Assembly (NCBI RefSeq): GCF_000500935.1
Contig: NC_022998.1
Location: forward strand, 1,054,001-1,118,000
Direction of reading: 5' to 3'
Origin: Spiroplasma apis B31
GTDB taxonomy: Bacteria > Bacillota_I > Bacilli_A > Mycoplasmatales > Mycoplasmataceae
Length of the DNA stretch: 64,000 bases
In this document: one piece after another, positions 20,718-31,411 of the stretch
Layout: each line of letters begins with the position of its first letter
Numbering within the stretch: the first letter of the stretch is position 1
Notes under the pieces: generated by a model
The model's input: the letters and a program-made list of their open reading frames with translations, nothing else
Told to the model about the DNA's origin: nothing
Databases searched by the model: none
Made by a program: the position numbers and the translations under genes

Positions 20718-21107
20718 TTATCAGACAAATGCAAGAACTTCTCCACCAGTATTTTTCTGGCGAGCTTCTTTATCTGTCATTATTCCTTGTGAAGTAGATA
20801 CGATTGCAATTCCTAAGCCGTTAAGCACGTTTGGGATCTCGTTAGCAGTAGAGTATACACGTAATCCTGGTTTTGAAATTCTTTTTAGTCCTTTTATGAC
20901 TCTAATTTTCCCTTTGTATTTTAAGCTAATTGTGATATCTTTTTTGAAATCGTTTTCAACTTTGAAGTCTTCTATGAATCCTTCTTTTTTTAAGATGTTT
21001 GCGATTTCCACTTTAATTTTACTTCCGGGAATCACAACTTCTTTATGGAAACGTTGATTTGCGTTTCTTATTCTAGTAAGCATATCTGCTATTACATCTG
21101 TTGTCAT
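20718..21107 (-). CDS. rpsH: 30S ribosomal protein S8
   Basis: S8 binds helix 21 of 16S rRNA. The 129-residue protein starts [17 protein letters not shown], has [13 protein letters not shown] and [14 protein letters not shown], and ends GGEVLAFVW. The last residue is encoded by TGA followed by TAA, which is direct evidence for the altered code. Confidence 0.98.
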
Positions 21108-21125
21108 ATTATCAATTTCCTTTCA

Positions 21126-21311
21126 CTATCATGATGCTTTTTTAATACCTGGGATTTGTCCTTTGTATGCAAAATCTCTAAAGCACACACGGCATAAATT
21201 GAACTTTCTTAACACTGAATGTGGTCTTCCACAGTTTCCACAACGTGTATATTCTCTAACTTTGAACTTTTGAACTTTAGCTTGTTTAACTTTTAATGAT
21301 TTTTTTGCCAT
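21126..21311 (-). CDS. rpsZ: 30S ribosomal protein S14 type Z
   Basis: This is the zinc-binding short form of S14, 61 residues. Two CxxC pairs (residues 24-27 and 40-43) hold zinc. The sequence ends PGIKKASW, with Trp encoded by TGA followed by TAG. It lies between rplE and rpsH. Confidence 0.97.
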
Positions 21312-21327
21312 TTTTCAATTCTCCCTT

Positions 21328-21882
21328 TTACTTAACGAAAGGCATTCCTATTTTTTGAATTAAAGAAAATGCATCGTCCTTGTTTGTTGCTGTTGTAACA
21401 ATTGTTATATCCATTCCACGAACTTTTTTTACTTTATCGTAATCGATTTCAGGGAATATAATTTGTTCTTTTATACCCATTGTATAATTTCCATGTTTAT
21501 CGAAGCTTGTTTTTGGAACTCCTCTAAAGTCACGAACTCGTGGTAGAGCAACTGAGATTAATCTATCAAGAAACTCATACATTCTTCTACCTCTTAAAGT
21601 AACCTTAGCACCAATTGGCATACCTTCACGTAATTTAAAGGCTGCTAGTGATTTTTTAGCTTTGGTAATTAGTGGTTTTTGCCCTGTGATAAGAGCTAAC
21701 TCTGCTGCAGCATCATCGATTCTTTTTGAATCTTGCACTGCATCTCCAATACCTGTGTTAATTACTATTTTTGATATTTTTGGAACTTGCATTACTGATT
21801 TGAATTGTTTTTCTTTGAATAGTTCAGGAACTATTTTTTCTTTATATAATTTTTCTAATCTACTTAGATTTTCATTCGCCAT
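21328..21882 (-). CDS. rplE: 50S ribosomal protein L5
   Basis: L5 binds 5S rRNA and contacts P-site tRNA. The 184-residue protein has [42 protein letters not shown] and [17 protein letters not shown], all standard. The 184 residues are close to the usual 180. Confidence 0.98.
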   Translation of the reverse strand: MANENLSRLEKLYKEKIVPELFKEKQFKSVMQVPKISKIVINTGIGDAVQDSKRIDDAAAELALITGQKPLITKAKKSLAAFKLREGMPIGAKVTLRGRRMYEFLDRLISVALPRVRDFRGVPKTSFDKHGNYTMGIKEQIIFPEIDYDKVKKVRGMDITIVTTATNKDDAFSLIQKIGMPFVK

Positions 21883-21899
21883 ATAAACTATTTCCTTCT

Positions 21900-22217
21900 C
21901 TATTTAAGTTCTGCTTTTGATTTTTTAGCAACCCTTATTTTTTTTCCATCAGTAATTTTGTAACCAACTCTTGTTCCACTATCTTTGTTTTTTGGGTCTT
22001 GGATGGCAACATTAGAGATTGCAACCGAGATTGGAATTTCTCTAATTCCACCCTCTTGATCGGTTTGCGAAGGTTTAAAATGTTTAGTTCCAGTAACACC
22101 TTCAACTCAAACTCTCTCTTTATTTTTTGATAACTTAGTAACTGGTCCTATTTTACCTTTGTGGTTTCCTGCGATAACTTTTACAACGTCACCTTTTAAT
22201 ATTTTAGATTTATTCAT
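21900..22217 (-). CDS. rplX: 50S ribosomal protein L24
   Basis: L24 initiates large-subunit assembly. The 105-residue protein has the KOW motif near its start ([19 protein letters not shown]) and [16 protein letters not shown] later. TGA-encoded Trp in ERVWVEG splits it under the standard code, so it is easily missed. Confidence 0.95.
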
Positions 22218-22228
22218 AAAAGTTCCTC

Positions 22229-22597
22229 CTATAATACTTCTGGAGCAAGAGACGCGATTTTAGAAAAACCTCTGTCTTTTACTTCACGAGCGATTGGACC
22301 AAAAATACGTGTTCCCCTTGGGGTTTTATCATCTTTTACTATAACAGCGGCATTTTCTGAGAACTTGATGTATGTACCATCTGCTCTTCTTAATCCCCTA
22401 ACTGTTCTTACTATTACTGCTTTAACAACTTGACCTTTTTTTACAGCTCCTCCAGGAGTTGCTGATTTTACTGTAGCCACAACTATGTCACCGATATTTG
22501 TGAATTTTCTAACACTTCCACCTAAGTTTCGTATAACTAATATTTCTTTAGCACCAGAATTGTCTGCGATTTTTAATCTTGACTCTGTTTGTATCAT
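22229..22597 (-). CDS. rplN: 50S ribosomal protein L14
   Basis: L14 lies at the subunit interface. The 122-residue protein starts [18 protein letters not shown] and has [17 protein letters not shown] and [24 protein letters not shown], with standard length. Confidence 0.98.
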   Translation of the reverse strand: MIQTESRLKIADNSGAKEILVIRNLGGSVRKFTNIGDIVVATVKSATPGGAVKKGQVVKAVIVRTVRGLRRADGTYIKFSENAAVIVKDDKTPRGTRIFGPIAREVKDRGFSKIASLAPEVL

Positions 22598-22620
22598 GAT
22601 TTTATACCTCTCTTGTGCAA

Positions 22621-22878
22621 CTAAATAATTGCTTTTTCTACAATTCTTATTAATCTAAAGTTTTTAGTTCTACTTAAAGGACGTGTTTCCATAATTTCTA
22701 CTCTGTCACCCATCGCTGCCTGACCACTTTCGTCATGAGCTTTGTATTTTTTAGAGTACTTAACACGTTTTTTATAAATTGGGTGGTTCTTGTAAGTTTC
22801 AACTAATACAGTAATTGTTTTGTCCATCTTATCAGACACAACTCTACCAGTATAAACTTTTCTCAAATTTCTTTCCAT
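22621..22878 (-). CDS. rpsQ: 30S ribosomal protein S17
   Basis: S17 is a primary 16S rRNA-binding protein. The 85-residue OB-fold protein has [22 protein letters not shown] and [20 protein letters not shown]. It starts two bases after the rpmC stop. Confidence 0.98.
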   Translation of the reverse strand: MERNLRKVYTGRVVSDKMDKTITVLVETYKNHPIYKKRVKYSKKYKAHDESGQAAMGDRVEIMETRPLSRTKNFRLIRIVEKAII

Positions 22879-22880
22879 AA

Positions 22881-23783
22881 TTATTTGGCTCCTCCATCGG
22901 CTTTTTTAATAGTTTTCTTTGCAGCAGCTTTTTTGTTTGCTTCGTCAATTTGTTTTTTTGCTTCTTGAGCATTTGAACCAAAAACATAAGTTTTTGCTTC
23001 TTTAGGTTTTTTTGATAACTTTAAGTCAATTCCTTCGATTCCTTCACCTTTGATAGATCCTACTTTGATTGACTTAACTTTAACATCAGATAGGGCAGCT
23101 TTACCCTTACCTGTTGCTTTAGCTTCTCCAGTTTCTAGTACTGGTGCTTCAACTTCAACCTTAGGTTTAGCAGGTTTTTTTACTTGCGCAGTAGTTTTCC
23201 CTTTTGCAATTGGTTTAACCTCTTCAACCTTAGGTTTAGCAGTGGTTGTTTTTTTAGGTTTAGTTTCTTCAACCGACTTAGTAGTAGTTGTTTTTGTTTT
23301 TTCAGTAGCTTTTGCTTTAGTTGTTGCTGTTTTTTTAGGTTTAGATTCCTCGTTAGGCTTTTCGTCAGAAACCTCAACTATCTCATCTACATTTAAAGCT
23401 GCTTCCATAGCGGTTGCGATTGCCTCGTCAGAAACCTCATTTGATTGAACACCACTTTGTTCTGCTTGTAGTTTTTCAATCATTTCTTTTTGTTTTTTAC
23501 GTACTTCTTTTCCTGCTTTTTCAGCTGCTTCAACGGCTTTGTTGTAATCAATTTTTACAACCTTGTTAGTGTCTTCACCGGCAGCTTTTCTTTCTTGAAG
23601 TATTGTATTAATACGCGCAATATTTTTTCTTAGATCCTTGATTTTATGTGTTTGCTCTAAACTACCAATAGCCGCTTGATATCTTAACGCAAATAACTCG
23701 GCACGGTTATCTTCACGTAAAGCTATTAATTCATCTACTATTTTAGTTCTTAGTTCTAACACAATGTCAACTGTTTTAGACAT
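22881..23783 (-). CDS. rpmC: 50S ribosomal protein L29 with a 220-residue C-terminal tail
   Basis: L29 sits at the tunnel exit and forms part of the docking site for trigger factor and SRP. Residues 1 to about 70 match L29 ([39 protein letters not shown]). The rest is a tail of about 230 residues: first an acidic/basic helix region (about 80-145), then a low-complexity stretch of KPKKTT- and VEETKP-like repeats (about 145-215), and a last basic segment ending in Lys/Ala-rich sequence. Normal L29 is about 65 residues and this is 300. The frame, start and overlap with rplP (TAATG) are unambiguous, so the tail is real in the DNA. Its role is unknown. Confidence 0.95.
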   Translation of the reverse strand: MSKTVDIVLELRTKIVDELIALREDNRAELFALRYQAAIGSLEQTHKIKDLRKNIARINTILQERKAAGEDTNKVVKIDYNKAVEAAEKAGKEVRKKQKEMIEKLQAEQSGVQSNEVSDEAIATAMEAALNVDEIVEVSDEKPNEESKPKKTATTKAKATEKTKTTTTKSVEETKPKKTTTAKPKVEEVKPIAKGKTTAQVKKPAKPKVEVEAPVLETGEAKATGKGKAALSDVKVKSIKVGSIKGEGIEGIDLKLSKKPKEAKTYVFGSNAQEAKKQIDEANKKAAAKKTIKKADGGAK

Positions 23784-24196
23784 TATTCATCACCTCTCTT
23801 AACAATTTTGCAACGTACAGGCAGTTTGTGCATTGCTAGACGCAATGCTTCACGAGCCACTTCTTCTGATACTCCAGCTACTTCAAACATAAACTGACCG
23901 TTTTTAACAACTGCTACTCATTCTTCAGGAGATCCTTTACCTGAACCCATACGTACCTCTAATGGTTTTTTAGTTTTCGCCATATGAGGGAATATTCTAA
24001 TTCAAACTTTTCCAAAACGTTTCATATAACGAGTCATAGCAATACGAGCAGATTCAATTTGTCTTGAAGTAATTCACGCTCCATCTAATGACATTAGACC
24101 GTACTCTCCAAACTCAATAAACTTTCCACCTTTTGCTTTACCTTCATAACTCACTCTGTGAGGACGACGGTATTTAACTCTTTTTGGCATTAACAT
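23783..24196 (-). CDS. rplP: 50S ribosomal protein L16
   Basis: L16 shapes the A-site tRNA pocket. The 137-residue protein starts [14 protein letters not shown] and has [19 protein letters not shown] and [15 protein letters not shown]. It contains several TGA-encoded Trp codons, so it has no long open frame under the standard code. It lies between rpsC and rpmC. Confidence 0.96.
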
Positions 24197-24198
24197 AA

Positions 24199-24906
24199 TT
24201 ATTTAGCCTCCCTTGGTGACTTATCTAATTTCTTGTCTGCAATAACTTTGCTTTGGTTTTGGTTTTGTTTTCCAATAATTTCTCCATGGTTAATTCAAAC
24301 TTTAACTCCGATTTGTCCGTATGTAGTTCTTGCTTCATATAAGGCATAATCAATATCACTTCTTAATGTAGATAGAGGAACAGATCCCTCAAGGTAACCT
24401 TCTGTACGAGCCATTTCAACTCCACCAAGTCTTCCTGATACTGAAGTTTTGATACCCTTTGCTCCTGCTTTTAAAGCTTTTCTGATTGCTAACTTTTGTA
24501 CAGTTCTAAATGATGCACGATTTGTAATTTGTTCACCAATGAACTGAGCAACTAATCTAGAGTCTACATCTGGATTTTTAATTTCCACAACATTTACTTT
24601 GATAGCTGCGTTTCTTTCCTTAATTGTTTTTTTAACTGTTAATACAATATTCTCAACGTTTTTTCCTTCTTGACCAAGAACGATAGCCGGACGAGCAGAA
24701 CGAATAATTAAGATGATTTCTTTTTTTGTTCTTTCGATTTCAATTTTCGAAACAGCTGCGTTTTTAAGTAACTTTGCAACTGCTTTTCTAATTTTGATAT
24801 CCTGGTGTAATCATTTAACATATTCACCTTTTTCAGCATATCATCTATTGTCTCAACTTCTAATAATACCTATACGTAGTACGTTAGGAGATACTTTTTG
24901 TCCCAT
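24199..24906 (-). CDS. rpsC: 30S ribosomal protein S3
   Basis: S3 lines the mRNA entry channel. The 235-residue protein starts [24 protein letters not shown], contains the KH-domain region and the C-terminal [21 protein letters not shown] and [12 protein letters not shown]. Several Trp are TGA-encoded. A short Lys/Gln-rich tail ends the protein. Confidence 0.97.
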
Positions 24907-24921
24907 ACTCTATTTCCTTTC

Positions 24922-25257
24922 CTATCTTTCGTCACTCACAATAATTGTAATGTGACTTGTTCTTTTCAAGATTTCATATGCTCTACCATGAGCTCTTGGT
25001 CTAAAACGTTTTAATGTTGGTCCTTCATTAACGAAGGCTGTTTTTACAAATAATTGATCAGCTTCCATACCATTATTATTAACGGCATTTGCTACAGCTG
25101 AGTTTAATAATTTTAATACTGGTCCTGAAGATCTTTTATCTTGGTTTTGAAGAATTGCTATTGCTTCTGCTATTTTTTTACTTCTAATTGAGTCGATAAC
25201 TAGTCTAACTTTTCTCGGTGCTGTTCTAATCATTGTTAACTTTGCTTTTGCTTCCAT
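24922..25257 (-). CDS. rplV: 50S ribosomal protein L22
   Basis: L22 lines the exit tunnel, where its beta-hairpin can interact with macrolides. The 111-residue protein has [33 protein letters not shown] and [18 protein letters not shown]. Length and motifs are standard. Confidence 0.98.
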   Translation of the reverse strand: MEAKAKLTMIRTAPRKVRLVIDSIRSKKIAEAIAILQNQDKRSSGPVLKLLNSAVANAVNNNGMEADQLFVKTAFVNEGPTLKRFRPRAHGRAYEILKRTSHITIIVSDER

Positions 25258-25282
25258 ATTTATTCAAAAACTCCTTTAATGA

Positions 25283-25552
25283 TTATTTTTTCTTTTTCTT
25301 GTCATCACCGTGTCCACCAAACTTACGCGTTGGTGAGAATTCTCCTAGTTTGTGACCGACCATATCTTCTGTAACATAAACAGAAATAAATTCTTTACCG
25401 TTGTATACCCCAAATGTGTGCCCTACAAAACTTGGGAATATTGTTGATCTACGAGACCAAGTTTTAATTAACTCTTTTTTACCATCCATTGCTTCTACTT
25501 TTTTAAGTAAGTAGTCATCAGCGAATGGACCTTTTTTTAATGATCTAGACAT
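25283..25552 (-). CDS. rpsS: 30S ribosomal protein S19
   Basis: S19 pairs with S13 in the head. The 89-residue protein has [40 protein letters not shown] and [16 protein letters not shown], then a Lys-rich end. Confidence 0.98.
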   Translation of the reverse strand: MSRSLKKGPFADDYLLKKVEAMDGKKELIKTWSRRSTIFPSFVGHTFGVYNGKEFISVYVTEDMVGHKLGEFSPTRKFGGHGDDKKKKK

Positions 25553-25567
25553 AATCTATAATTCCTC

Positions 25568-26407
25568 CTATTTTGCATTTCTTCTTCTAACAATTAGTTT
25601 TGAAGAAGCTTTTTTCTTATCTCGTGTTTTAACTCCAAGAGCTTTTTTACCTCATGGAGTTAATGGAGCTTTACGTCCAATAGGTGCACGACCTTCACCA
25701 CCACCATGTGGGTGATCAATTGGGTTCATTACAGACCCACGAACTGTAGGTCTGATTCCTCTTCAACGGTTTCTTCCTGCTTTTCCTCAATTAACTAAGC
25801 TGTATTCTTCATTACCAACTTCACCGATTGTTGCATAACATTCGGCTAAAACTTTTCTTACTTCTCCAGAACCTAATCGTAAAGTAACATACTTTTCATC
25901 GTCGTCTTTTCCAAGTATTTGTACTGAACTACCTGCACTACGTGCTATTTGTCCACCTTTACCAGGTCTTAATTCAACATTATGAACAAGTGTTCCTTCT
26001 GGAATGTTTTTAAGAGGTGCTGCGTTACCAATTTTTATATCGGCATTAGCAGATGAAATAATTTCTTGACCTACTTTCATTCCTTTTGCAAACAGAATGT
26101 ATCTTTTTTCTCCATCAACATAGTTGATCAAACAAATAAATGCATTTCTATTTGGGTCGTATTCGATTGAAGCAATCTTACCAGTTATATCTAGTTTATT
26201 ACGTTTAAAATCAATTATACGATACTTTCTTTTGTGACCCCCACCTTTGTGGCGAGTGGTTATTTGACCGTGATTATTTCTTCCAGCCTTTTCATTAATT
26301 TTTCCTAATAATGATTGCTCAGGCTTTGAAGTTGTAAGGATACTATAATCTAAGCTGGTCATATTTCTACGACCGTTAGTCGTAGGCTTGTATTTCTTGA
26401 TTGGCAT
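25568..26407 (-). CDS. rplB: 50S ribosomal protein L2
   Basis: L2 is essential for subunit association and the peptidyl-transferase region. The 279-residue protein has [53 protein letters not shown] and the key C-terminal [22 protein letters not shown]-encoded Trp codons interrupt it near 25787 under the standard code. Confidence 0.97.
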
Positions 26408-26452
26408 AATTATCCTCCTTGTATCGCCTTATCCTATTTCAAAGTTGTATTA

Positions 26453-26737
26453 CTACAAGTCTGATAGAATATCTAACTTCTCTCCATCTTTTAAAACTAT
26501 GATGGCTTTTTTGTAAGAAACTGTTTTACCAACAAATTTCCCCATTCTTTTATCTTTTCCGTCATAGTTCATGGTTCTTACAGCCTTCACTTTAACTTGA
26601 AATATTTCTTCGAATGTTTTTTTAATTTGAGTTTTGTTTGCTCTTTTATCCACAACAAATGTGTATGCACCATCTTGTTGACCTAAATAAGTCTTTTCAG
26701 TCAACAGCGGTTTTTTAATAACTTCTGTTAAATGCAT
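26453..26737 (-). CDS. rplW: 50S ribosomal protein L23
   Basis: L23 is at the tunnel exit next to L29 and binds trigger factor. The 94-residue protein has [45 protein letters not shown] and [14 protein letters not shown], all typical. Its ATG overlaps the rplD stop by one base. Confidence 0.97.
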   Translation of the reverse strand: MHLTEVIKKPLLTEKTYLGQQDGAYTFVVDKRANKTQIKKTFEEIFQVKVKAVRTMNYDGKDKRMGKFVGKTVSYKKAIIVLKDGEKLDILSDL

Positions 26738-27363
26738 TATGCATACACCTCCTCAATACGATTAACAGCTTCTTCAGTAACCACTAATTTATTAGCGTTT
26801 AATAAGTCGAAGATGTTCATTTTTTGAAAATTTAGTGTTTTTACATTTGGAATATTTCCAGAAGATTTTACAACTAATTCTTCATGTTCTTTTGTTACTA
26901 TTAATACCTTTTGATTATCAATCTTAACATTTTCCATAACTTTCAACATATCTTTTGTTGAAGGTTTTGAAAAAATGAATTTGTCTAAAATAACTAAGTT
27001 TGATTCTTTTGCTTTAATACTTAAAGCACTTCTTATTGCTAATTTTCTAACTTTTTTATTTACTGCTTTTTTATAGTTGATGTTTGGTGTTGGACCAAAT
27101 GCTACTCCACCACCTCTTCATTGAGGTGCTCTAATAGAACCTTGACGGGCACGTCCTGTACCTTTTTGTCTTCAAGGTTTTCTTCCACCACCTCTTACTT
27201 CGGCTCTAGTTTTTGTTTTTCTTGTTCCTTGTCTCATTGCTGCTTGTTGTGAAATCACTGTATCGTATATTGCTTGTTGGTGTGGTTCTAATCCTCAAAC
27301 TTTATCGTTCAAGTCTATTTCTTTAACAGATCCACCGTTAACATCTAAAACTTTTGCTTTCAT
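26737..27363 (-). CDS. rplD: 50S ribosomal protein L4
   Basis: L4 lines the exit tunnel and in some bacteria autoregulates the S10 operon. The 208-residue protein has [37 protein letters not shown] and [13 protein letters not shown] in the extended loop. The Trp are TGA-encoded, so only the C-terminal third is an open frame under the standard code. Confidence 0.96.
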
Positions 27364-27378
27364 GTTAATTTCCTCCAA

Positions 27379-28092
27379 TTATTCAGCTGCTACTGCTGAA
27401 TCCTCATTAGTTGGTGAGGTTGCAGATGCATTTGATTCTTTTCTTACTAATAGTGAAGCAGCTTCTTTTGTTTTAATTCCTTTAGCATTTTGTTTAATTA
27501 CTAAAAAACCTTTTTTTGGACCTGGAACTGATCCTCTAACTAAAACTAAATTTCTTTCAACATCAACTTTTATAACTTCAAGGTTTTGTATTGTCACTTG
27601 TTCATGACCCATATGACCTGCCATTTTTTTTGATTTGAAAATTCTGTTGATAATGGCTCCCATTGAACCAATCCCGCGGTGATAACCTGACCCGTGACCC
27701 ATTGGTCCTCTTGCATAGTTATGACGCTTAATTGCTCCTGCAAAACCTTTTCCTTTTGATATCCCTGTTACGTCGACAAATTCACCAGCATTGAATACGT
27801 CAGCTATATTTATTTCAGCTCCAATTTCGTATCCGTTCATATCTCTGATTTCTTTAACGAAGCGCTTAGGTTCTGAGTTAGCTTTTTTAAAGTTACCCAT
27901 ATCTGGTTTATTGATTAAGTTAGCTCTTTTATTGATTGTTCCAAGTTTAATCGCGTTGTAACCATCTTTTTCCACTGTTTTAACTTGTAAAACCTTGTTT
28001 GTTTCAACTGAGATTACAGTTACAGGTATTAATTTACCGTGTTCACTAAAAACCTGAGTCATTTCTAACTTACGTCCTAAGATTCCTTTCAT
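27379..28092 (-). CDS. rplC: 50S ribosomal protein L3
   Basis: L3 initiates large-subunit assembly and reaches the peptidyl-transferase centre. The 237-residue protein has [53 protein letters not shown] and [18 protein letters not shown]. About 25 C-terminal residues rich in Ala, Ser and Thr exceed the usual length. Confidence 0.98.
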   Translation of the reverse strand: MKGILGRKLEMTQVFSEHGKLIPVTVISVETNKVLQVKTVEKDGYNAIKLGTINKRANLINKPDMGNFKKANSEPKRFVKEIRDMNGYEIGAEINIADVFNAGEFVDVTGISKGKGFAGAIKRHNYARGPMGHGSGYHRGIGSMGAIINRIFKSKKMAGHMGHEQVTIQNLEVIKVDVERNLVLVRGSVPGPKKGFLVIKQNAKGIKTKEAASLLVRKESNASATSPTNEDSAVAAE

Positions 28093-28143
28093 GTGATATT
28101 TCCTCCTGAGTTTTTATGATAATCATGTATATCTTGTTAATTT

Positions 28144-28452
28144 TTATAATTTGATTTCGATATTAACACCTGAAGGTAATTGAACTCTAGTTAATGAGTC
28201 CATAGTTTTAGGTGTTGGTTCAACGATTTCAAGTATTCTTTTATGTGTTCTCATTTCAAACTGTTCTCTACTATCTTTATATTTATGAGTAGCTCTCAGT
28301 ATGGTTATGATTTGTTTTTCTGTTGGTAATGGAATTGGTCCACGTACCTTCGCTCCTGTTGATTCTGCTGCTTCAATAATTTTGGCAATAGATTGATCAA
28401 CAATCGCGTGGTCGTAACCCTTCAATTTAATTTTAATTTTTTGTTGAGCCAT
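28144..28452 (-). CDS. rpsJ: 30S ribosomal protein S10
   Basis: S10 is in the small-subunit head and also acts as NusE in antitermination. The 102-residue protein has [55 protein letters not shown] split over two conserved blocks, and [18 protein letters not shown]. It is the first gene of the large ribosomal operon. Confidence 0.98.
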   Translation of the reverse strand: MAQQKIKIKLKGYDHAIVDQSIAKIIEAAESTGAKVRGPIPLPTEKQIITILRATHKYKDSREQFEMRTHKRILEIVEPTPKTMDSLTRVQLPSGVNIEIKL

Positions 28453-28470
28453 TTTATCCTCCTTAACCTT

Positions 28471-28494
28471 GACAACGGGTATGTGTGTGTTGTC
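28471..28494 (-). promoter_or_regulatory. Leader hairpin upstream of rpsJ
   Basis: In the transcript leader, GACAAC (complement of 28489-28494) can pair with GTTGTC (complement of 28471-28476) around a 12-base loop, just before the AAGGAGG site. It could regulate translation of the ribosomal operon, but no known leader family is recognised. Confidence 0.4.
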
Positions 28495-28524
28495 TATATG
28501 AACACAAAATATACATGCTTTTTG

Positions 28525-28553
28525 ATTATGCCATACAACATTTTTGGAGTCAA
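28525..28553 (-). promoter_or_regulatory. Promoter of the S10-spc-alpha operon
   Basis: On the minus strand TTGACT (28548-28553) and CATAAT (28525-28530) are separated by exactly 17 bases. This is a near-consensus sigma-A promoter about 75 bases upstream of rpsJ. It is the clearest promoter in the window. Confidence 0.75.
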
Positions 28554-28769
28554 GTGAAATATCAATAAAGTGAAATATATTTTGATGTTATATCTAATTG
28601 ATAATAATTATGCACATAATGAAATGAACCTATGAAAATGCTAAATTCAACTCGCGATATTTTGAAACAGTAGTTCAAGAGATGTTAAATCAAGTATATA
28701 AAAGTTATATACTTGATGGGTTTTAAACAAAAAAACTCTCTTCAAGAGAAGAGTAGTTTTAATATATCT
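28554..28769. other. Intergenic region between rpsJ promoter and nrdE
   Basis: Together with the rpsJ leader, this forms a gap of about 317 bases without a recognised gene. On the plus strand it holds a 35-residue open frame at 28619-28726 with no clear ribosome binding site. It also holds a 13-bp perfect hairpin (28689-28701 with 28705-28717, loop AAG) and the nrdE terminator. The small frame may be a gene remnant, and I do not recognise its sequence. Confidence 0.4.
28728..28758 (-). terminator. Terminator of the nrd operon
   Basis: CTCTTC (28738-28743) and GAAGAG (28748-28753) form the stem, extended by AACT with AGTT across a bulged base. The A run at 28729-28735 gives the U tract on the minus strand after nrdE. 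Confidence 0.75.
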
Positions 28770-30929
28770 TTAGATTACACAAGAATCACATTCGTAGTTC
28801 TCACTGTCTTCAAGAACTTCTTGACGAACACGTACATAATATATTGAAGCACAACCTTGTTTGAAAGCTTTAATATAGGCTTTATTCAAATCACGAGTTG
28901 TTGCAGTGTCTGTCATAAATAAAGTTAGAGAAATAGCTTGATCGATATGTTGTTGAGCTGCAGCAACAATGTCAATTATTGGGTCTGGTCCTAATTCGTA
29001 AGCCCCTAATGCATAGTATTGCATATTTTCGAAGTTTATTTTGTATGCTGGTACATACAAACGTCCTAGTTTTCCTTCTTTTCTCACTTCAATTGGTGCA
29101 ACAACTGGTTGCAAACTTGGAGTACATGAAGATAAATAACTTATTGATCCAGTTGGAGCAACAGCCATTAAATGTGAATTTGCCATTCCTGATATTTTTA
29201 TTTTTTCAACTAAATCGATTCAATCTTGTTTAGTTGGAATTGTTATATTGTACTTGTTAAATAGTTCTTTAACTTTATCGGTTCCGGGTTTTCATTTTGT
29301 TTCTTCACAAGTTGTGTACTTCTCAAAATAAGAACCGTCTGCAAACTTAGATTTTTTGAAACCTGCAAAAGTGCCAAAAGTTTCTGCTAATTTGTTAGAA
29401 GCCTTAAATGCATGAAATGCCACTGTATAGAAAAACATATTTGTAAAATCAACAGCTTCTGGTGAATTATAGTAAATATGATTTACAGCTAGAAAACCAT
29501 GTAAGTTCATAGCCCCTAAACCAACAGCATGATTATTTTTATTACCGTTTTCGATAGATGGTGAGCTAGAAAGATCACTATTACGTGATACTTGATCTAA
29601 AGCATATATTGATTGGAAAATTACTTCTGAGAATTCTTCTCCACTCTCCATAACCTTATCAATGTTTAAACTTCCTAAATTACAACAAATGTCTTCACCA
29701 ATTTCTTTAAAACTCAAGTCTGTATTATATTCACTTTTAGTACTTACTTGAACAATTTCACTACATAAGTTACTCATAACAATTCTACCAGGGTGTGCAT
29801 TACGGTTATTTACTGTGTCATCAAACAATAAGTAAGGGTAACCACTTTCAAAATGCAATTCTGCGATTGTTTGAAATAATTTTCTTGCATTGATGTATGT
29901 TTTTGTTATTTCTGGGTTTTCCACCATATTATGATACTCTTCAGTTATAGAAATATCACTCATTGGTTTTTTATAAACCCTTTCAACATCATATGGACTA
30001 AATAAAGCCATTTCTTTATTTTCTCTTGCTAACTCAAATGTAATATCTGGAACAACAACACCCAATGATAATGATTTAATACGGATTTTTTCGTCCGCAT
30101 TTTCACGTTTTGTATCTAAAAACGACATTATATCTGGATGGTGAACATTTAAATAAACAGCTCCCGCTCCCTGTCTTTGACCTAATTGGTTTGCATAAGA
30201 AAAAGAGTCTTCCAATATTTTCATAATAGGGATTACACCAGTTGCTTGGTTTTTAATATTTTTTATAGGAGCACCGAACTCACGAATATTTGTTAAACAT
30301 AGAGCAACACCACCACCACGCTTAGAAAGTTGAAGTGAGCTTGTGATAGTTCTACAAATAGACTCCATATTATCTTCTGTTCTTAATAAGTAACAAGAAA
30401 TATATTCTCCTCTTTGTTTTTTACCCGCATTTAAAAATGTAGGAGTTGCAGGTTGGAAACGACCTAGCATCATCTGTTTTAAAATAGATTTTGCTTTTTC
30501 AAAACTACCTGCCCCAAAGAATAAACTATTCATAACTACTCTATCTTCATAGTTTTCTAAATAAGTTTTTCCATCAAAACTTTTTAGACCATAAGCATTA
30601 AAAAATTTCATGATTCCCATAAAACTAGGGAACTCGTGTTTATAACTATAAGCTTCCTTTAACAAGCTATCTATTTCTTCAATTGTGTACTTATTGGTAA
30701 TTTCTTCATCATAATATTTATTTTCTATTAGATATTCGAATCGTTCTTTTGTATTGTTAAATTTCATCATATTTGGAATTATATGATTTTTCATATAAGA
30801 CCTAGCTGCTTCAAGATCCAATTTAAAATTATCATTACCTTTGTCAAATAATTTTGACTTGGCATTTAAAGCTATATAGTCATCTGATTCTGAAGTTCCA
30901 GATAACGTGTTGATTTCTTTAGTATTCAT
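28770..30929 (-). CDS. nrdE: Ribonucleoside-diphosphate reductase large subunit NrdE
   Basis: NrdE is the catalytic subunit of class Ib/Ie ribonucleotide reductase and makes deoxynucleoside diphosphates. The 719-residue protein has [24 protein letters not shown] (with a redox Cys), [25 protein letters not shown] and CCNLGSLNI. The C-terminal CDSCVI tail is used for thiol re-reduction. It lacks an obvious ATP-cone activity domain, as expected for NrdE. It is the last gene of nrdF-nrdI-nrdE. One TGA near 29187 encodes Trp. Confidence 0.97.
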
Positions 30930-30948
30930 TATATTTCTATCCTTCCAT

Positions 30949-31395
30949 TCAAAAATCTCTTAGGATTTTGCCAATTGTTTCTACGTCATATTCCGTACCA
31001 AGAAGTTCAAACTGATACAGTAGTGGTACTTTAAGTTTTTTTGATAATATAGGTCCAGCTATAGCAAATGTATCTCCAAAGTTTGTATTCCCTGAAGCAA
31101 TAACCCCTCTACAGTATTTTCTGTTATTTGGGTTATTTAAAAACTTGATTACTTGTTTGGGTACAGCGCCTTTGGTATCATCACCGCCACCGCCATATGT
31201 CGGAACAACTAAAACATAATCTTCATTCACTAAGATTTCTTCAGTTAATTCACACGGTATTCGTGTATTTTTATAATCGAATTTGTTTATGAACCTGTGG
31301 GTGTTATTTGATATTGATGAAAAATATACTAAATGTATTTCTCCTTTTGGTCTAACAACTTCTTTGTCAGAGACTCTTATAACATCATCATGCAC
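30949..31395 (-). CDS. nrdI: NrdI flavodoxin-like activase
   Basis: NrdI is a small flavoprotein that supplies the oxidant needed to activate NrdF. The 148-residue protein has the FMN-binding start [43 protein letters not shown] and [18 protein letters not shown]. The start is a GTG at 31393-31395 with AAGGGG 8 bases upstream. The nearby ATG triplets are out of frame. It lies between nrdF and nrdE. Confidence 0.93.
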   Translation of the reverse strand: MHDDVIRVSDKEVVRPKGEIHLVYFSSISNNTHRFINKFDYKNTRIPCELTEEILVNEDYVLVVPTYGGGGDDTKGAVPKQVIKFLNNPNNRKYCRGVIASGNTNFGDTFAIAGPILSKKLKVPLLYQFELLGTEYDVETIGKILRDF

Positions 31396-31411
31396 CTTTA
31401 TTACCCCTTAC

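Noticed and set aside
23050-23448. Long plus-strand open frame opposite rpmC
   Set aside because: It mirrors the low-complexity L29 tail on the other strand. The minus-strand frame has the L29 domain, start and operon context.
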